NCBI GenBank assembly: GCA_020226215.1 | Contig: CM035234.1 | Coordinates: 70,697,135-70,761,134 of the forward strand | Origin: Sindora glabra | Taxonomy: Eukaryota > Streptophyta > Magnoliopsida > Fabales > Fabaceae | Reading direction: 5' to 3' | Length of the DNA: 64,000 bases | In this document: positions 9,737 through 21,745 of the stretch, piece by piece | Layout of the letters: each line of letters starts with the position of its first letter | Position numbering within the stretch: the stretch's first letter is position 1 | The notes under the pieces: generated by a model | The model's database searches: none | Seen by the model: only the letters and a program-made list of their open reading frames with translations | Told to the model about the DNA's origin: nothing | Made by a program: the position numbers and the translations under genes

Positions 9737-11763
9737 ATGGCTTCCTCTGCGGCTACATTTTCACTTTTGCTCTCGATTCTTTGTTCCTTAGATTTAGCTA
9801 GTTACACTTTCGCTTTCACTTCACAACACTACTACGATGCTCTGGAGAAATCCATCCTCTTCTTCGAGGGACAGCGCTCTGGAGTATTGCCCTCCAACCA
9901 GCGCCTTTCTTGGCGAGGCAATTCTGGTTTGTCAGACGGCTCTTCTTCTCATGTAATGTTTCCGCCCATAACCGAATTTCCTTATTTGCCATTAGCACAC
10001 GTAATTCTTCTCATTTGGTTATGCTGATTTCAGGTGAACCTAGTAGGCGGCTATTATGATGCAGGAGACAACGTCAAGTTTGGACTACCAATGGCCTTTA
10101 CAACTACGTTGTTAGCATGGAGTGTAATTGAATTTGGAAGCTCAATGCAGAATCAGATTGAAAATGCTAGAGCGGCTATTCGTTGGAGCACTGACTATCT
10201 TCTAAAGGCAAGCACCGCCACGGACGACGCATTATATGTCCAAGTAAGCAAAAATAGTAATACCTCACGTTATTGGAAAAAAATTATATTGCACAATATT
10301 TAGTTCTCCAGTCGCTTTTTCCTTTTTCTGTTTTTTTTCTTTTTTTTTTTGGGGGGGGGGGGTGATTATGCAGGTTGGAGAGCCAAATATGGATCACCGT
10401 TGCTGGGAAAGGCCAGAAGACAGGGACACTTCTCGCAACGCGTACATGGTATCTTTTCAAAAGCCGGGATCTGATGTAGCGGCAGAGACGGCAGCAGCAT
10501 TGGCCGCCTCTTCGTTAGTGTTCAAAGATTCGGATCCTACCTATTCCTCCAAATTGCTTCAAACAGCCATTAAAGTAAAATCACATTTCTATCTGTATTC
10601 AGTTTTTAACCATTATACATGCTTTATGTTATGTTCTAACTTCTAATTATATCTTGTAACTTTGCAGGTATTCAACTTTGCAGACCGTTACAGGGGATCT
10701 TACAGTGACTCTCTCCATTCAGTGGTCTGTCCATTCTACTGCTCTTATTCTGGATACCATGTAAGATATCATACCTTATAAGCAACTTCTCCGGATATTG
10801 AATTATGCAAAAATATATGAGACACCTTGTGACTGTGGTTATTTAGGATGAGCTTCTTTGGGGTGCATCCTGGATTTATAGAGCATCAGGTATCAGATCC
10901 TTCATGACTTATATACAGTCCAATGGCCATATGTTAGGCGCAGATGATGATGACTATTCTTTCAGTTGGGATGACAAGCGACCAGGGACAAAAGTCCTCC
11001 TCTCCAAGGTTCATTCCCTCCTTCTCTGGCTCTATGTTAACAAATATAATATTTTACCAGCTAATTAAAGGCGACATCTCTTCTTTTATGGGTGTTATCT
11101 CAGGATTTTTTGGAGAAAAAAACTGATGGAGAGTCTTTTCAACTGTATAAAGCACATGCAGACAATTACATATGCTCACTAATGCCAGGGACACCTGGTT
11201 TCCAGGCTCAGTACACCCCAGGTCAGCAATGTAATTATGTGCTGTTCATGCCTATTTCTTACTGCGAGAATGGCATAGAAAAATCGTTACTCAGGGAGTA
11301 TTTTGCAGGGGGTCTTATGTACAAAGGAAGTGAGAGTAATTTGCAGTATGTGACCTCAAATGGAGGAGCTGTGTCGTGTGGGACTTCAACAGTCACAGCA
11401 CAGAATCTCATCACACTAGCTGAAAAGCAAGTTGATTACATATTGGGGAACAATCCAGCAAATATGTCTTATATGGTGGGTTTTGGGGAAAACTATCCAA
11501 GGCATATTCACCATAGGGGTTCTTCTCTGCCATCTATTCATGCCCACCCTCAGCATATCCCCTGTAACGATGGATTTCAATACCTCAATTCTAATTCACC
11601 CAATCCAAACGTCCTTGTTGGAGCCATTGTAGGTGGTCCTGATAGTAGAGACAAGTTCTCTGATGATCGAAATAACTACCAACAGGCAGAGCCAGCAACA
11701 TACATCAATGCACCCTTCGTGGGTGCTGTTGCCTTTTTCGCGGGAAAAACTACCACTGGTTGA
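9737..11763 (+). CDS. GH9 endo-beta-1,4-glucanase, secreted (class B type), seven exons
   Basis: This is an inverting cellulase acting on amorphous glucan in the cell wall. Exons are 9737-9952, 10034-10243, 10374-10574, 10668-10760, 10847-11008, 11104-11221 and 11309-11763. All introns are GT-AG and the joined product is 484 residues. Residues 1-27 form a signal peptide, followed by YYDALEKSILFFEGQRSG. The DAGD box with catalytic aspartates is at 81-84, and CWERPEDRDTSRN occurs in exon 3. The HIHHR signature is at 399-403. DDRNNYQQAEPATY, with the proton-donor Glu at 461, precedes the C-terminus. There is no C-terminal carbohydrate-binding module, so it is class B-like, closest in memory to endoglucanase 17/CEL2 proteins. 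Oddity: after LQYVTS (S350) the sequence goes straight to NGG, omitting about 14 residues (a TSFLL...YL helix) that relatives carry. The catalytic residues are intact, but folding may be impaired. Confidence 0.93.
10244..10373 (+). other. GH9 intron 2 with T-rich tract followed by a 12-G run
   Basis: The T-rich tract at 10317-10350 leads directly into twelve consecutive G (10351-10362), eleven bases before the acceptor CAG (10371-10373). The G run sits where the polypyrimidine tract normally adjoins the splice acceptor. Confidence 0.8.
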
Positions 11764-14335
11764 CAATAATTCCATTGTCACCTTGCCCATTATCCTGGCT
11801 AATGTATGTGTGACTATGTGATCACTACTTTCGCTAGCTCCATGAAATCAAGAACATGCATCTAGAATAATCATCTCTGCTTTAAGTAGCTTTTGTCACA
11901 ATGTATTAAACAGTCCCGAGAAAAGAACTACTTTGCTTTTCACATCAAAAGACTTGTCAGTTGCAATCACAAGATGAAATGACTCAAAGTCATGAACAAA
12001 GTAAAATGAAATTATACTCGAAACCTAAAGACCACCGGTCCCAAACAAAAAGAGATTACTTTCGAATTTAATTTTTTTATTATCCGTACATTTTCTATTA
12101 TTTTTTATGAAATGAAGCATATATTATCCAATTTTTTATACATTTTCACGCAAGGGGCATGATTATATCCATATAATTTTTTTTTATTAAGTACATATTT
12201 TAATATAATTTATTTAACTTATATTTAAAAATAAATTATTATAATTTAAAATTTTCTTATTTATCAAGTATAGAAATGTAAGAAATATATAACTATAGGT
12301 AAGATTGTCTTTTCTTATACTAAATGTGAATAAGTTGTTTGAAAAAGTTAGTATTTCTAACTTTTTCAAAAATGTTGATTGAAAGTTAATAAATTGATTA
12401 AAATAACTATTCACCAAATACTCAACTCACCTGATTAACTTGATTAAATAGTTAAAGGCATTAAAATCAGCTAAAAACTGATAAAAAAAAATTATTTACC
12501 CAACACTCTTTAACTTTAGCAAATACAATTTTCATCAGTACTGTTGATAAACTCAATTGTTTGGCTCAGCTCATTATTAAACTCCTTTCTCTAAAGCTAG
12601 CTCAGCTCCCATAAAATGCATAGAATTACTTTTGAAACTATGTGAGATTAATATATATAACGTACTTTTATATTTTATAAATGAATATCATTAAAAAAAT
12701 TATAAGTTAATATTATATGCATAGTCAAAATATGAAAATTTGAAATAAAAATATGCACTTATGCAAATACCATTTACAAATTATCAACATTTATTTATTT
12801 CAATGTTTCATCTTCTACTTTTATTTTCATATCATTTTACTAAAACAAAAATAAAAATAAAACTAAGTCCCACTATAAATCTCACATTCCTCATTAGATA
12901 ATGAGGAATTTCCATCTTCTTAAACCTTCTATAATGATCGTTTGTTTGCATTTCTAAATCTGTTTTTGAAAAAAAATATTAGTAACTGCATCACCTTACT
13001 AGCGAGTAAACTTTCCCCTTATACAAAGTAGGAAGGTTTGATATGATAATGCAACCAATTGTATCTTATCATGCAATGCTTGCTCCTATCAAATATTAAA
13101 GTTAAAGAAGTATAGCTATATAATGAAATTAAATTCTTAATATTATTTCCATTGTATGACTTAAAAAAAAACTATGATAAAGCTGAAATGTCTCTAAAAT
13201 ATTTCTTATTATCTAGTAGTATTATAATACTAAAGTCTTAATACAACTATTGTTGAAATTATATTTTTATCATTAAAATTTTCATGTCAAATGGATGACT
13301 CAAATGACACAATTTCAATCTAAATTTTAAGAAATGTTGTCTTGGATACAAAACTAAATTCATTAGAAGTTGACATATCAATAGATTTTTTTCTTTCTAC
13401 AAATGCAAGTATTTTAGTGAATATTATAATTATGCACACTAAATATAAATTCTAATTTCCGTAATAGATTAATTGTAAATTCCATTAAAATGTCATACAT
13501 ACGGTGTATAAGTGCGTGTGTGTATTCATGTTCTCTTATTAATTATTTGGAAATTATCCAATCAATATACGATGAACTTTCAAAGTAGACAAATATAGGG
13601 GTCGTGCAATTTTGGAAACATAATTATATTGATCATCTCCATTCATTTTTATCATTGAAAACACGACAACATATTAAAAAAGAGAAGACTTTTTTATAGA
13701 TGAAATTAAAGTAAAGGATTTAATTTTCATTATGTATATATTTAGAGACTTTTAGGAAACTTACACGAATTATATAAAAAAATTATGAGATAGAAATTGG
13801 GACAAAAAATTTGATTTACTTTAGTTTATCATTTTTACTAAAGATTTAATTATGTTTATTGTGGATATATTCTCTTGATTCACCCTGCATAATTATTCAA
13901 ATTAACTTAGCACATAGGATTTTCTTTCAGTAAAGGCAGCAAATATGTTAAAGGAAAAGAAAAAACCTACTTATGTATGGTTATTTTTAATTTTAATATT
14001 TAACAATAAAAAATTTGCTTTCAAATTTTGTTTTAGCAAGCTTCATTGTGCTACAAAAAATTATTAACAATAAGGCACTAAATTCAATTAATTCCCCAAT
14101 CAATTTATTACACAAAATGTAATTAAAATGAAATAAATCATAGTAAAATCATATTAGGAGAGATTTTGATTTAATAATAAAATCATAGTTTTAGTATTAT
14201 ACATAACTAATTATACTATTAATAAACATAAACAACTTTCACAAAAACTACAAAAGTTTCAACAATTAATGTTAAAAAAAATTAAAAACCTCACTATATT
14301 TTCAAAAAGCAAGAAAAGTTAAAAAGAAAAAGATA
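11764..14335. other. AT-rich intergenic DNA, no gene recognised
   Basis: This holds the GH9 3' flank and then about 2.4 kb of AT-rich sequence. The small frame at 12214-12417 (minus) is low complexity. I see no domain, RNA gene or clear repeat boundary. Confidence 0.5.
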
Positions 14336-14339
14336 TTTG

Positions 14340-14830
14340 CCTACAAATGGTTAATTCAGGAGCTAGTCAACTGCTATACCTTTTCTCACATTGTTAAGGA
14401 AATTCAAATTAAACATGCTAGATGGAAGATGAATTGCTTATTTATGGCAAGGAAAGTAATTCTTGCGTAGTCTATTATAGGAGTTATTCCTACTTATCTA
14501 TGCAAGCTTTAGTGATTCATGTTGTAACTTTTTCAAAAATAGAGAAAATTCAATGATCTTTTATAGTAGACTAGTAATTCTAATGAAAAGAGGCTACATA
14601 CTATTTCATGGGAGGTTATATGTAAATAAAAAGATATGATAGAATTAGGTTTTTCATCATTTGAAGGTCATGAATGAAACTTGTCTAATAAAGTTAGCTT
14701 GGAAACTTGACTTAAGTGTAACACCTTTTTTACTAATGCTCTAAAGGGTAAATATCTAAGGAATAGTGATTAGTTTGGTGATGTTGAGGTGATGTATTCT
14801 AATTCTCATGGAAGAATTTAAGTAAGTTTC
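14340..14830 (+). pseudogene. LINE reverse-transcriptase 3' fragment
   Basis: Broken frames read LFMARKVILA, then VIPTYLCKL, SWEVICK, HLKVMNE and LIKLAWKLDL, ending with LSKGKYLRN. That is the order seen in the region after reverse transcriptase of plant L1-type LINEs. The catalytic core, RNase H part and poly(A) tail are not visible. It seems to belong to a different subfamily from the LINE at 56900-60767. Confidence 0.7.
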
Positions 14831-14834
14831 ATCT

Positions 14835-15968
14835 AAAGTTATTAAGGGCTCATTTAAGTCACTCAAAGATAGGAAATCTACATCATTTTGGATTAAGTGC
14901 TAGGTGCTTAAATAAAATGACATATTAAGAAGATGGAAGAGAAAAATAATATGGATTGTTAGTCCCTAATATCTTCTTGAGATGTTTTCCACTAGCTTTA
15001 CAGTTATTACTTGAGTTCAACATGCTATGCTTAGCTTTGCTCTCACTAGAAAGTGGTATAATGTGTGATAAAACCTAAAAGTACATGGGAAAACTTCATT
15101 TAAATTAGAAAGCAGTTAAGTGAAAAAAATATTTGGATAATGTGAATGAATATTAATGTTTGCAATTGAGTGATGAAAAAGTGACAATGTGGAAAAAGGA
15201 AGATATGATTTGTGTTTGTTTAGGTCAAATGAAACAATATAGATGTTAATATACATATGCATATATATACGATAAATGTAGTGGATGGAAAAGACTGAAC
15301 CCTCTTTGAGGGCTAGAAGAAAGGATCCAAGTATTTTCCATTTAAAGTTTATTGATGACTTATTACTTTTTAAGAAAGTTATCATTTATCAAATTCAAAC
15401 ATCATATCCTGTTTGGATTGTTTTTCTCATATGTCAAGCTAGAGTATGAATCAAATGAAAACCAACATTTTTTTGTCTAGAAATGTCAAGCCAAAGCTTA
15501 AACAAAATATTTTAAATTGTTGTAGCTTCATAGTTGCTTCTAATTTGGGATCATAACTTGAAGTTTCTTTGATTAATAAAAGAGTCATCATACATATTCA
15601 CAACTAGTGAAAAATGCTAAAGATAAACCAGCTAGTTAGAAGATAAGATGTTTATCTATAATAGGGAGATCAGTTCTATCATGATCAATTAGGATCCTGC
15701 TATTTAGTCTTCACCTACCTTGACATTAACCATACTAATTTTACATAATTTCATTATTAAATATTTACAAAAAAAATGAATAAAATTTTTCTTATTTTCA
15801 AGCATTCCTTAAGGATCACACATTCTATATTTTAACCTACTTTGCACATAACTTAACCATAGCACAAAATTACAATAGATAAATAATTCAACGCCTCAGA
15901 TATATTTTATCATATTTTTATTTCCTAATTCTTGAGCCTTGCCTTAACAAAATCCCAACTATCAAATT
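14835..15968. other. AT-rich flank of the gypsy element, nothing recognised
   Basis: There is no convincing coding sequence. The minus-strand frame 15116-15385 is AT-rich and featureless. The stretch ends in AAATT (15964-15968), the gypsy target-site duplicate. Confidence 0.5.
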
Positions 15969-16451
15969 TGTAACTCCCTTACTTATTAACGCCTTAATCC
16001 TCATTAAGTAGGTAATTAATGCATACTAATTTGCCTTCTACTCTAAGCTAGCTCACAATATAGGCAAAGGACATGTAATTATACAAAAAGTTCAACATAC
16101 AAAATATGCATCCATCATTTACAATATCACTAACTATACAATCATTTTTAACATACAACTTCAAAACTTTACTCTCCTTTGCCAAGAGGGCCTTTAGAAG
16201 CATCACCTGGAATGGTTAGTATATCACAGAAAACATAAGAAATAGAGTTTCCCAGTAGCTAGCTATTATTGTAAAAATATATCGAGCCATTTCAGATCCT
16301 TAAGCAAATAAAACATTCATTTCAAAATTAATTAATCATTTATCATCTCATTCCATACCATTGTAAGAAATGTGCATCACACATAGCAATCATCAAGCCC
16401 ATTCAAGGACTTATATAGATATCTAGATGGCCATCACAGATAATCGTACCT

Positions 16452-16635
16452 AGGCCTCATATACAACAATTTCACTGTCTTCCCAAGGTACTCTAAAGGC
16501 CATAGGCCTCATATACAGCATTTCACTATCTTCCCGGGAAACTCTAAAGGCCATAGGTACCGCGCACAGCAATTGCATTATCATCCCGGGAAACACTCAG
16601 GCCGTAGGCCTCATATACAGCATTTCACTGTCTTC
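16452..16635. repeat. About 51-bp tandem repeat inside gypsy LTR, ~3.5 copies
   Basis: Units begin GCCTCATATACAGCATTTCA and end CTCTAAAGGCCATAG. One unit is a diverged GTACCGCGCACAGCAATTGC variant. The same array occurs in the other LTR near 23406-23600. Confidence 0.85.
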
Positions 16636-17045
16636 CCGGTTGCGCACACAGCTATTTCATACACATTCCATACAATGACAAAATATACAGAAAATCATGT
16701 AAATAGGAAACAAAGCTTAAGGATAAAGCTAGCTACCTTTTATAAGCTTCCAATAGTGATGTTTCCTTTGCCCTCACTTAACAACTTCTTTACACTTCCT
16801 CTTGCCTTTCCAAGTTGTCACTCCTTAGTCTATACAAATACACATCATAGTTCTTATTAGAACATCATCATTTTCCTTAAACCTCATGTATTCTTTACTT
16901 CCTCCACTTAAATAAATGCATACTTAGAGGCTCTATATCTTGTTTTCAAGCCTTGAAATGACACATATGAACATTAGAAAAGGATCCAGAGGCAAAACCG
17001 TGCAAATCATGAAGAATTAAAGCCAAAATGTTCACTTGACAAAGT

Positions 17046-17125
17046 ACACGGGGGTGAACATGGGCCGTGTTCTACCCCGTGTTCAGAACATGGGGTACAA
17101 CATAGGCCTTATTCTACCCCATGTA
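17046..17125. repeat. GC-rich inverted repeats in gypsy LTR
   Basis: ACATGGGGTA and TACCCCATGT form a 10-bp stem. Neighbouring GAACATGGGCCGTGTTC and ACCCCGTGTTC segments also pair. The counterpart in the other LTR is at about 24000-24083. This island stands out against the AT-rich surroundings. Confidence 0.75.
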
Positions 17126-18325
17126 CATTACTGATCTTTCAAAAACACAATTTACATGGCTAAACCTCCTTCTCTCCTTGGCTTCTCAAAAGGAAAGTTT
17201 CATACACACTTTCATAACTCAAAATTTCATCTTCCTTAGGCTTCATAACTCATAAGAATCATCCTAATTTCATCATTTTAACCAAATTCCAAACAAATCA
17301 TGCCAAATCCACACATGCACCATTATGCCTCTAAAACCCAAGTGTGTACATCATGGTTTCTTGTTGTTTTTACACTAAACCAAAGCCATAGATCAACATA
17401 ACAACATCTAAAACACCATCAAACATGTTCAATTCATCCAAAACTCCATGATCAACTACCTTTGACCACTCCAACATCAAAATCTCAAGAAACTAAAAAG
17501 AGTACTTTAAAGAGCTTTTAGAGGAGAACATTCTTACCTCTTGGTGCAACTTGAAAATCCTCACTTAGAGCTCCCCAAACTTGATCAAACTTGAGCTTTT
17601 CTTCAATCTAAACACACCAATGGATAGAGCTTGATGAGAAGAGCAACTTTCCCTTCTACCCCCAAGCCTAAATCTCACTATTTTTAGGTGAAAAAGTCAC
17701 AAGAAATTTTCTCTCTCTTCCTTCTCTCTCTTGCATGTTTTTGGTTCTCTAATGGAGGTGTTTTGCAGCTTTTAGGAGAAATGGAGAAGAAGGTAGAGTT
17801 TTCATGAAGCTTCTAGGGGTATTTTGGTCCTTTTTGAGATTTCCAAAGGTATTTTAGTCCTTTTTCACCAATTAGTAAGGCTATTCTTGCCATTTTTTTC
17901 CTACTAATGACACTTGTCATGTGTCTATTGGTCAAACTAATTAAAATCACATATTGCACCCCAAAATCTTGGTTATTCATATTAGATCCCAAATCCTTGG
18001 TTATTTACACTTGAACCACACCCGAGTTTGTACTTTTGCAATTTAATCCATAGGGTTCTGTCTGTTTAAAATTCCTTACACTGTCAGACTTAGACAACTT
18101 CCCTTTTTAGGGTTTTCTAACCTCCTCTGATCATCTATACTATTTAGGAAAATTAATTCTTTTCCTACTACCCCTTTTTCCTTCAAAATTTCGCTTACAC
18201 TTACACTCAATTCCTTTCAACTTGAGATTCACCCACCAAGCTAATTCAAACGTGCTCTTCGTTTCTACGACCTTAGAATTTAGAGATTCAAATGATAGAA
18301 TTAAAAAAAAATTCAGGACATTACA

Positions 18326-18343
18326 ACTCTACCCCCCTTAAAA
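18326..18343 (-). promoter_or_regulatory. Gypsy polypurine tract
   Basis: The minus strand reads AAGGGGGGTAGAGT directly upstream of the 3' LTR. This is the expected plus-strand primer site. Confidence 0.85.
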
Positions 18344-18501
18344 GAATTTTGTCCTCAAAATTCGAGATACATACCTTAAGTAAAGAGATGTGGATATCGA
18401 TTTCTTATATCTTTCTCGGTTTCCCAGGTTGCCTCCTCCTCTGTCATATTTCTCCACAATACTTTCACTAAAGGAATGCTTTTATTCCTTAGTTGTTTCA
18501 C

Positions 18502-21500
18502 CTATACATCCAAGATTCTTTCTGGTTCTAAAGTAAATGATAAGTTCTCATGTATCCTAACTCTTTCATAATTTATGACATGTGTGGGGTCAGGATGATA
18601 CTTTTTCAACTGAGAAATATGAAACACATCATGCAATTGTGACAATTCAGGAGGCAAAGCAATTCTATACGCTAATGGTCCCACTCTCTCAATGATCTGA
18701 AATGGACCAACATACCTGGGATGGAGTTTCTTAACTCTGAGTGATCTACCTATACCCGTAACTGGAGTTACTTTGAGAAAGACATGATCATCCACCTTAA
18801 ATTCTAGGGGTCGCCTTCTTTTATCTGCATAACTTTTTTGATGACTTTGTGCTGTTAATAATCTTTCCTTGATAAGCTTTATCTGCTGAGTGGTTTGGTC
18901 CACTATTTCTGGCCCTAAGATAGTTCTTTCACTCAATTCTACCCAACATAATGGAGATCTGCACTTTTTACCATACAAAGCTTCATATGGTGCCATCTGT
19001 ATGCTAGATTGAAAACTATTATTATAAGCAAATTCAGCTAAAGGCAAATATGAATCCCAATTCCCTTTCATTTCTAGCACACAAGATCTTAACATATCTT
19101 CTAACGTCTGTATGGTTCTTTCTGTTTGTCCATCTGTTTGGGGGTGGTACGCAGTACTAACAATTTCATTAATATAAATTCTAGCTAACTTATCCAAAGA
19201 ATACGTAATCTTAATAGCCAAGAAATGAGCAGATTTTGTAAGCCTATCTACAATCACCCAGATACTATCATTCCCAGAGGATGTTCTTGGAAGTCCTGTA
19301 ATAAAATCCATAGCTATATTGTCCCATTTCCATTCAGGAATATCCAAAGGATGTAATAATCCAGCTGGTCTTTGATGTTCTATTTTGACTCTTTGACATG
19401 TCAAACACTTTGATACAAATTGGGTGACATCAGATTTCATTCCCGGCCACCAGAAATTTTTCTTTAAATCTTGATACATCTTAACAACTCCAGGATGAAT
19501 GGTATATCTACTTTTGTGTGCCTCTTCCATAATTTCATCCCTTAAACCATCATCATCAGGTATATAAACTCTATTTTTGAATCTAAGTAATCCATCTCCA
19601 GACATGCTAAAATCCTTGGCTTCTTCTTGCCCTAATTGTTCCATCCTCCTTTTAGCCAAATCATCTTTTTCTAAAGCTTTCCTAATCCTCTCTTCCAAGA
19701 TACTAACAATTCTAACTTCACTAACCATCAACGCTCCAGATTTTTCAGATACATTCAGATTTAAGTCTATGATTCCTTCAATCAATTTGTACTCTTCCAC
19801 CATCATTAACGCCATGTGTATGGATTTTCTACTAAGTGCATCCGCCACCACATTTGCTTTTCCTGGATGGTATTTAAGAGTAAAGTTATAATCCTTGAGA
19901 AATTCCAGCCATCTTCTCTATCTCATATTCAACTCTTTCTGATCAAAAAGATATTTGAGGCTTTTGTGGTCTGTAAACACCTCAAACTGTGTACCATACA
20001 AATAATGCCTCCAAATCTTTAATGCAAATACAACAGTTGCTAACTCTAAATCATGTGTAGGATAGTTTTCTTCATGAGGTCTCAACTGTCTGGATGCATA
20101 AGCAACCACTTTACCTTCCTGCATCAACACACATCCTAATCCTTTTCTAGAGGCATCACTGTAAATCGTAAACAGCTTACTAGAATCAGGGAATTACCAA
20201 CACTGGGGCAGAAGTCAATATGTTTTTCAGCTTTTGAAAACTTTGCTCACATTTGTTTGTCCATACAAACGGTTGTTCCTTCCTTGTTAATCTGGTTAAT
20301 GGCAAGGCCAACTGAGAGAAACCCTGAATAAAACGCCTATAGTACCCTGCCAAGCCAAGAAAACTCCTTATTTCTGTCACTGTTCTAGGCCTTTCCCATT
20401 CCAGTACCGCTTCCACTTTATGTGGATCAACAGATACTCCATCTTTAGACACTACATGCCCCAAAAATTTGACTTCAGGCAACCAAAATTCACATTTACT
20501 TAACTTTGCATATAGTTTCTTTTCTCTCAAAATTTGCAAGACTATATGTAAATGAGCTTCATGTTCTTCTAGTGTCCTAGAATAAATGAGTATGTCATCT
20601 ATAAATACAACTACAAATTGATCCAGATATGGTCTAAAAATTCTGTTCATGTAATCCATAAAAATAGCAGGTGCATTCGTTAATCCAAAAGGCATAACAA
20701 GAAACTCATAATGACCGTATCTAGTTCTAAATGCAGTTTTCGGTACATCCTCATTTTTAACTTTTAATTGGTGGTATCCAGATTTTAAATCAATTTTTGA
20801 GAAAACAGTAGCACCCACCAATTGATCTAACAAATCATCTATTCTAGGCAAAGGATATTTATTTTTAATTGTCACCTTGTTTAGTTGCTTGTAGTCAATA
20901 CACAACCTTAAACTCCCATCCTTTTTCTTAACAAACAAAACTGGTGCGCCCCATAGGGATACACTAGGTCGACTGAATCCTTTTTCTAATAACTTTTCTA
21001 TCTGCTTCTTAAGTTCTACTAATTCTGCTGGAGCCATTCTGTATGGAGTCTTGGAAATTGGGGTTGAACCCGGTACAAGGTCAATTGCAAATTCCACTTC
21101 TCTATCAGGGGGTAGTCCACGAAAATCCTTAGGGAATACATCAGCATACTCCCTAACTACAGGTATTTTTCCTATATCATCATCACACTCAGCTTGTGCA
21201 GCAAAGAAAATCATAAACCCCTTAGCATCACTTTCCAGACTACTTTCTGCACAGGTATAGTTTAGGTACATATTGTCCATAAATAACACAGAACAAGATA
21301 CATCCATATCCACAGGCATGTTAGCACATATAGATACAGTTCTACTAGAACAATCAAGCACAGCGCGATTGGCGGATAACCAATCCATGCCAATAATTAC
21401 ATCAATATCATGCAACGGTAAGCATATCAAATCAGGGACACTGCATGTACTCTTATACTGTATCACACAATTCAAACACGTATCTGAGGTCACAACTCGA

Positions 21501-21613
21501 TTTTCTGTGGGGGTATTCACAACCATATGATATGTCAATGTCTCAGGAATCAGATTCAAACGTCCCACACATTCATAAGAAATAAAGGAATGAGTAGCAC
21601 CTGAATCAAACAT
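18502..21613 (-). pseudogene. Gypsy pol: protease, reverse transcriptase, RNase H, integrase (broken)
   Basis: From 21613 leftward the order is as follows. Protease has DSGATHSF. Reverse transcriptase has FVKKKDGSLRLCIDY, then FSKIDLKSGYHQ, and FIDDILIYS with the FxDD catalytic pair. RNase H has VFTDHKSLKYLF. Integrase has a zinc region ending CLTCQRVK, the first catalytic Asp in MDFITGLP, AYHPQTDGQTER, and the C-terminal GPFQI and HDVFHISQLKKYHPD. Breaks: a one-base insertion near 20189, a stop at 19915-19917 where Gln is expected, and an in-frame junction at about 19158. At that junction YINEIV runs directly into STAYHPQ. The roughly 35 residues expected between them, including the second catalytic Asp, are absent. 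Confidence 0.93.
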
Positions 21614-21745
21614 AGCATTTACTAGAGAACCACATAATGTTATTATACCTTGGATGAGTTCAGGTGATTTTCTGACCTCCTCTTTGGATAAAGCAAATAC
21701 TCGGCCCTGGGTTGGGGGTCTTCCTTGACCACCACTTGATTTTGA

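Larger units (their letters stand above)
15969..18325 (-). repeat. Gypsy 3' LTR (left on + strand)
   Basis: Starts TGTAACTCCC and ends GACATTACA. Differences from the right LTR concentrate in its first 500 bp, where about 17 were seen. Long stretches further in, such as 16681-16980, are almost identical. Confidence 0.95.

Noticed and set aside
11432..11821. Extra frames overlapping the GH9 last exon on both strands
   Set aside because: They are shadows of the strongly supported GH9 reading frame.
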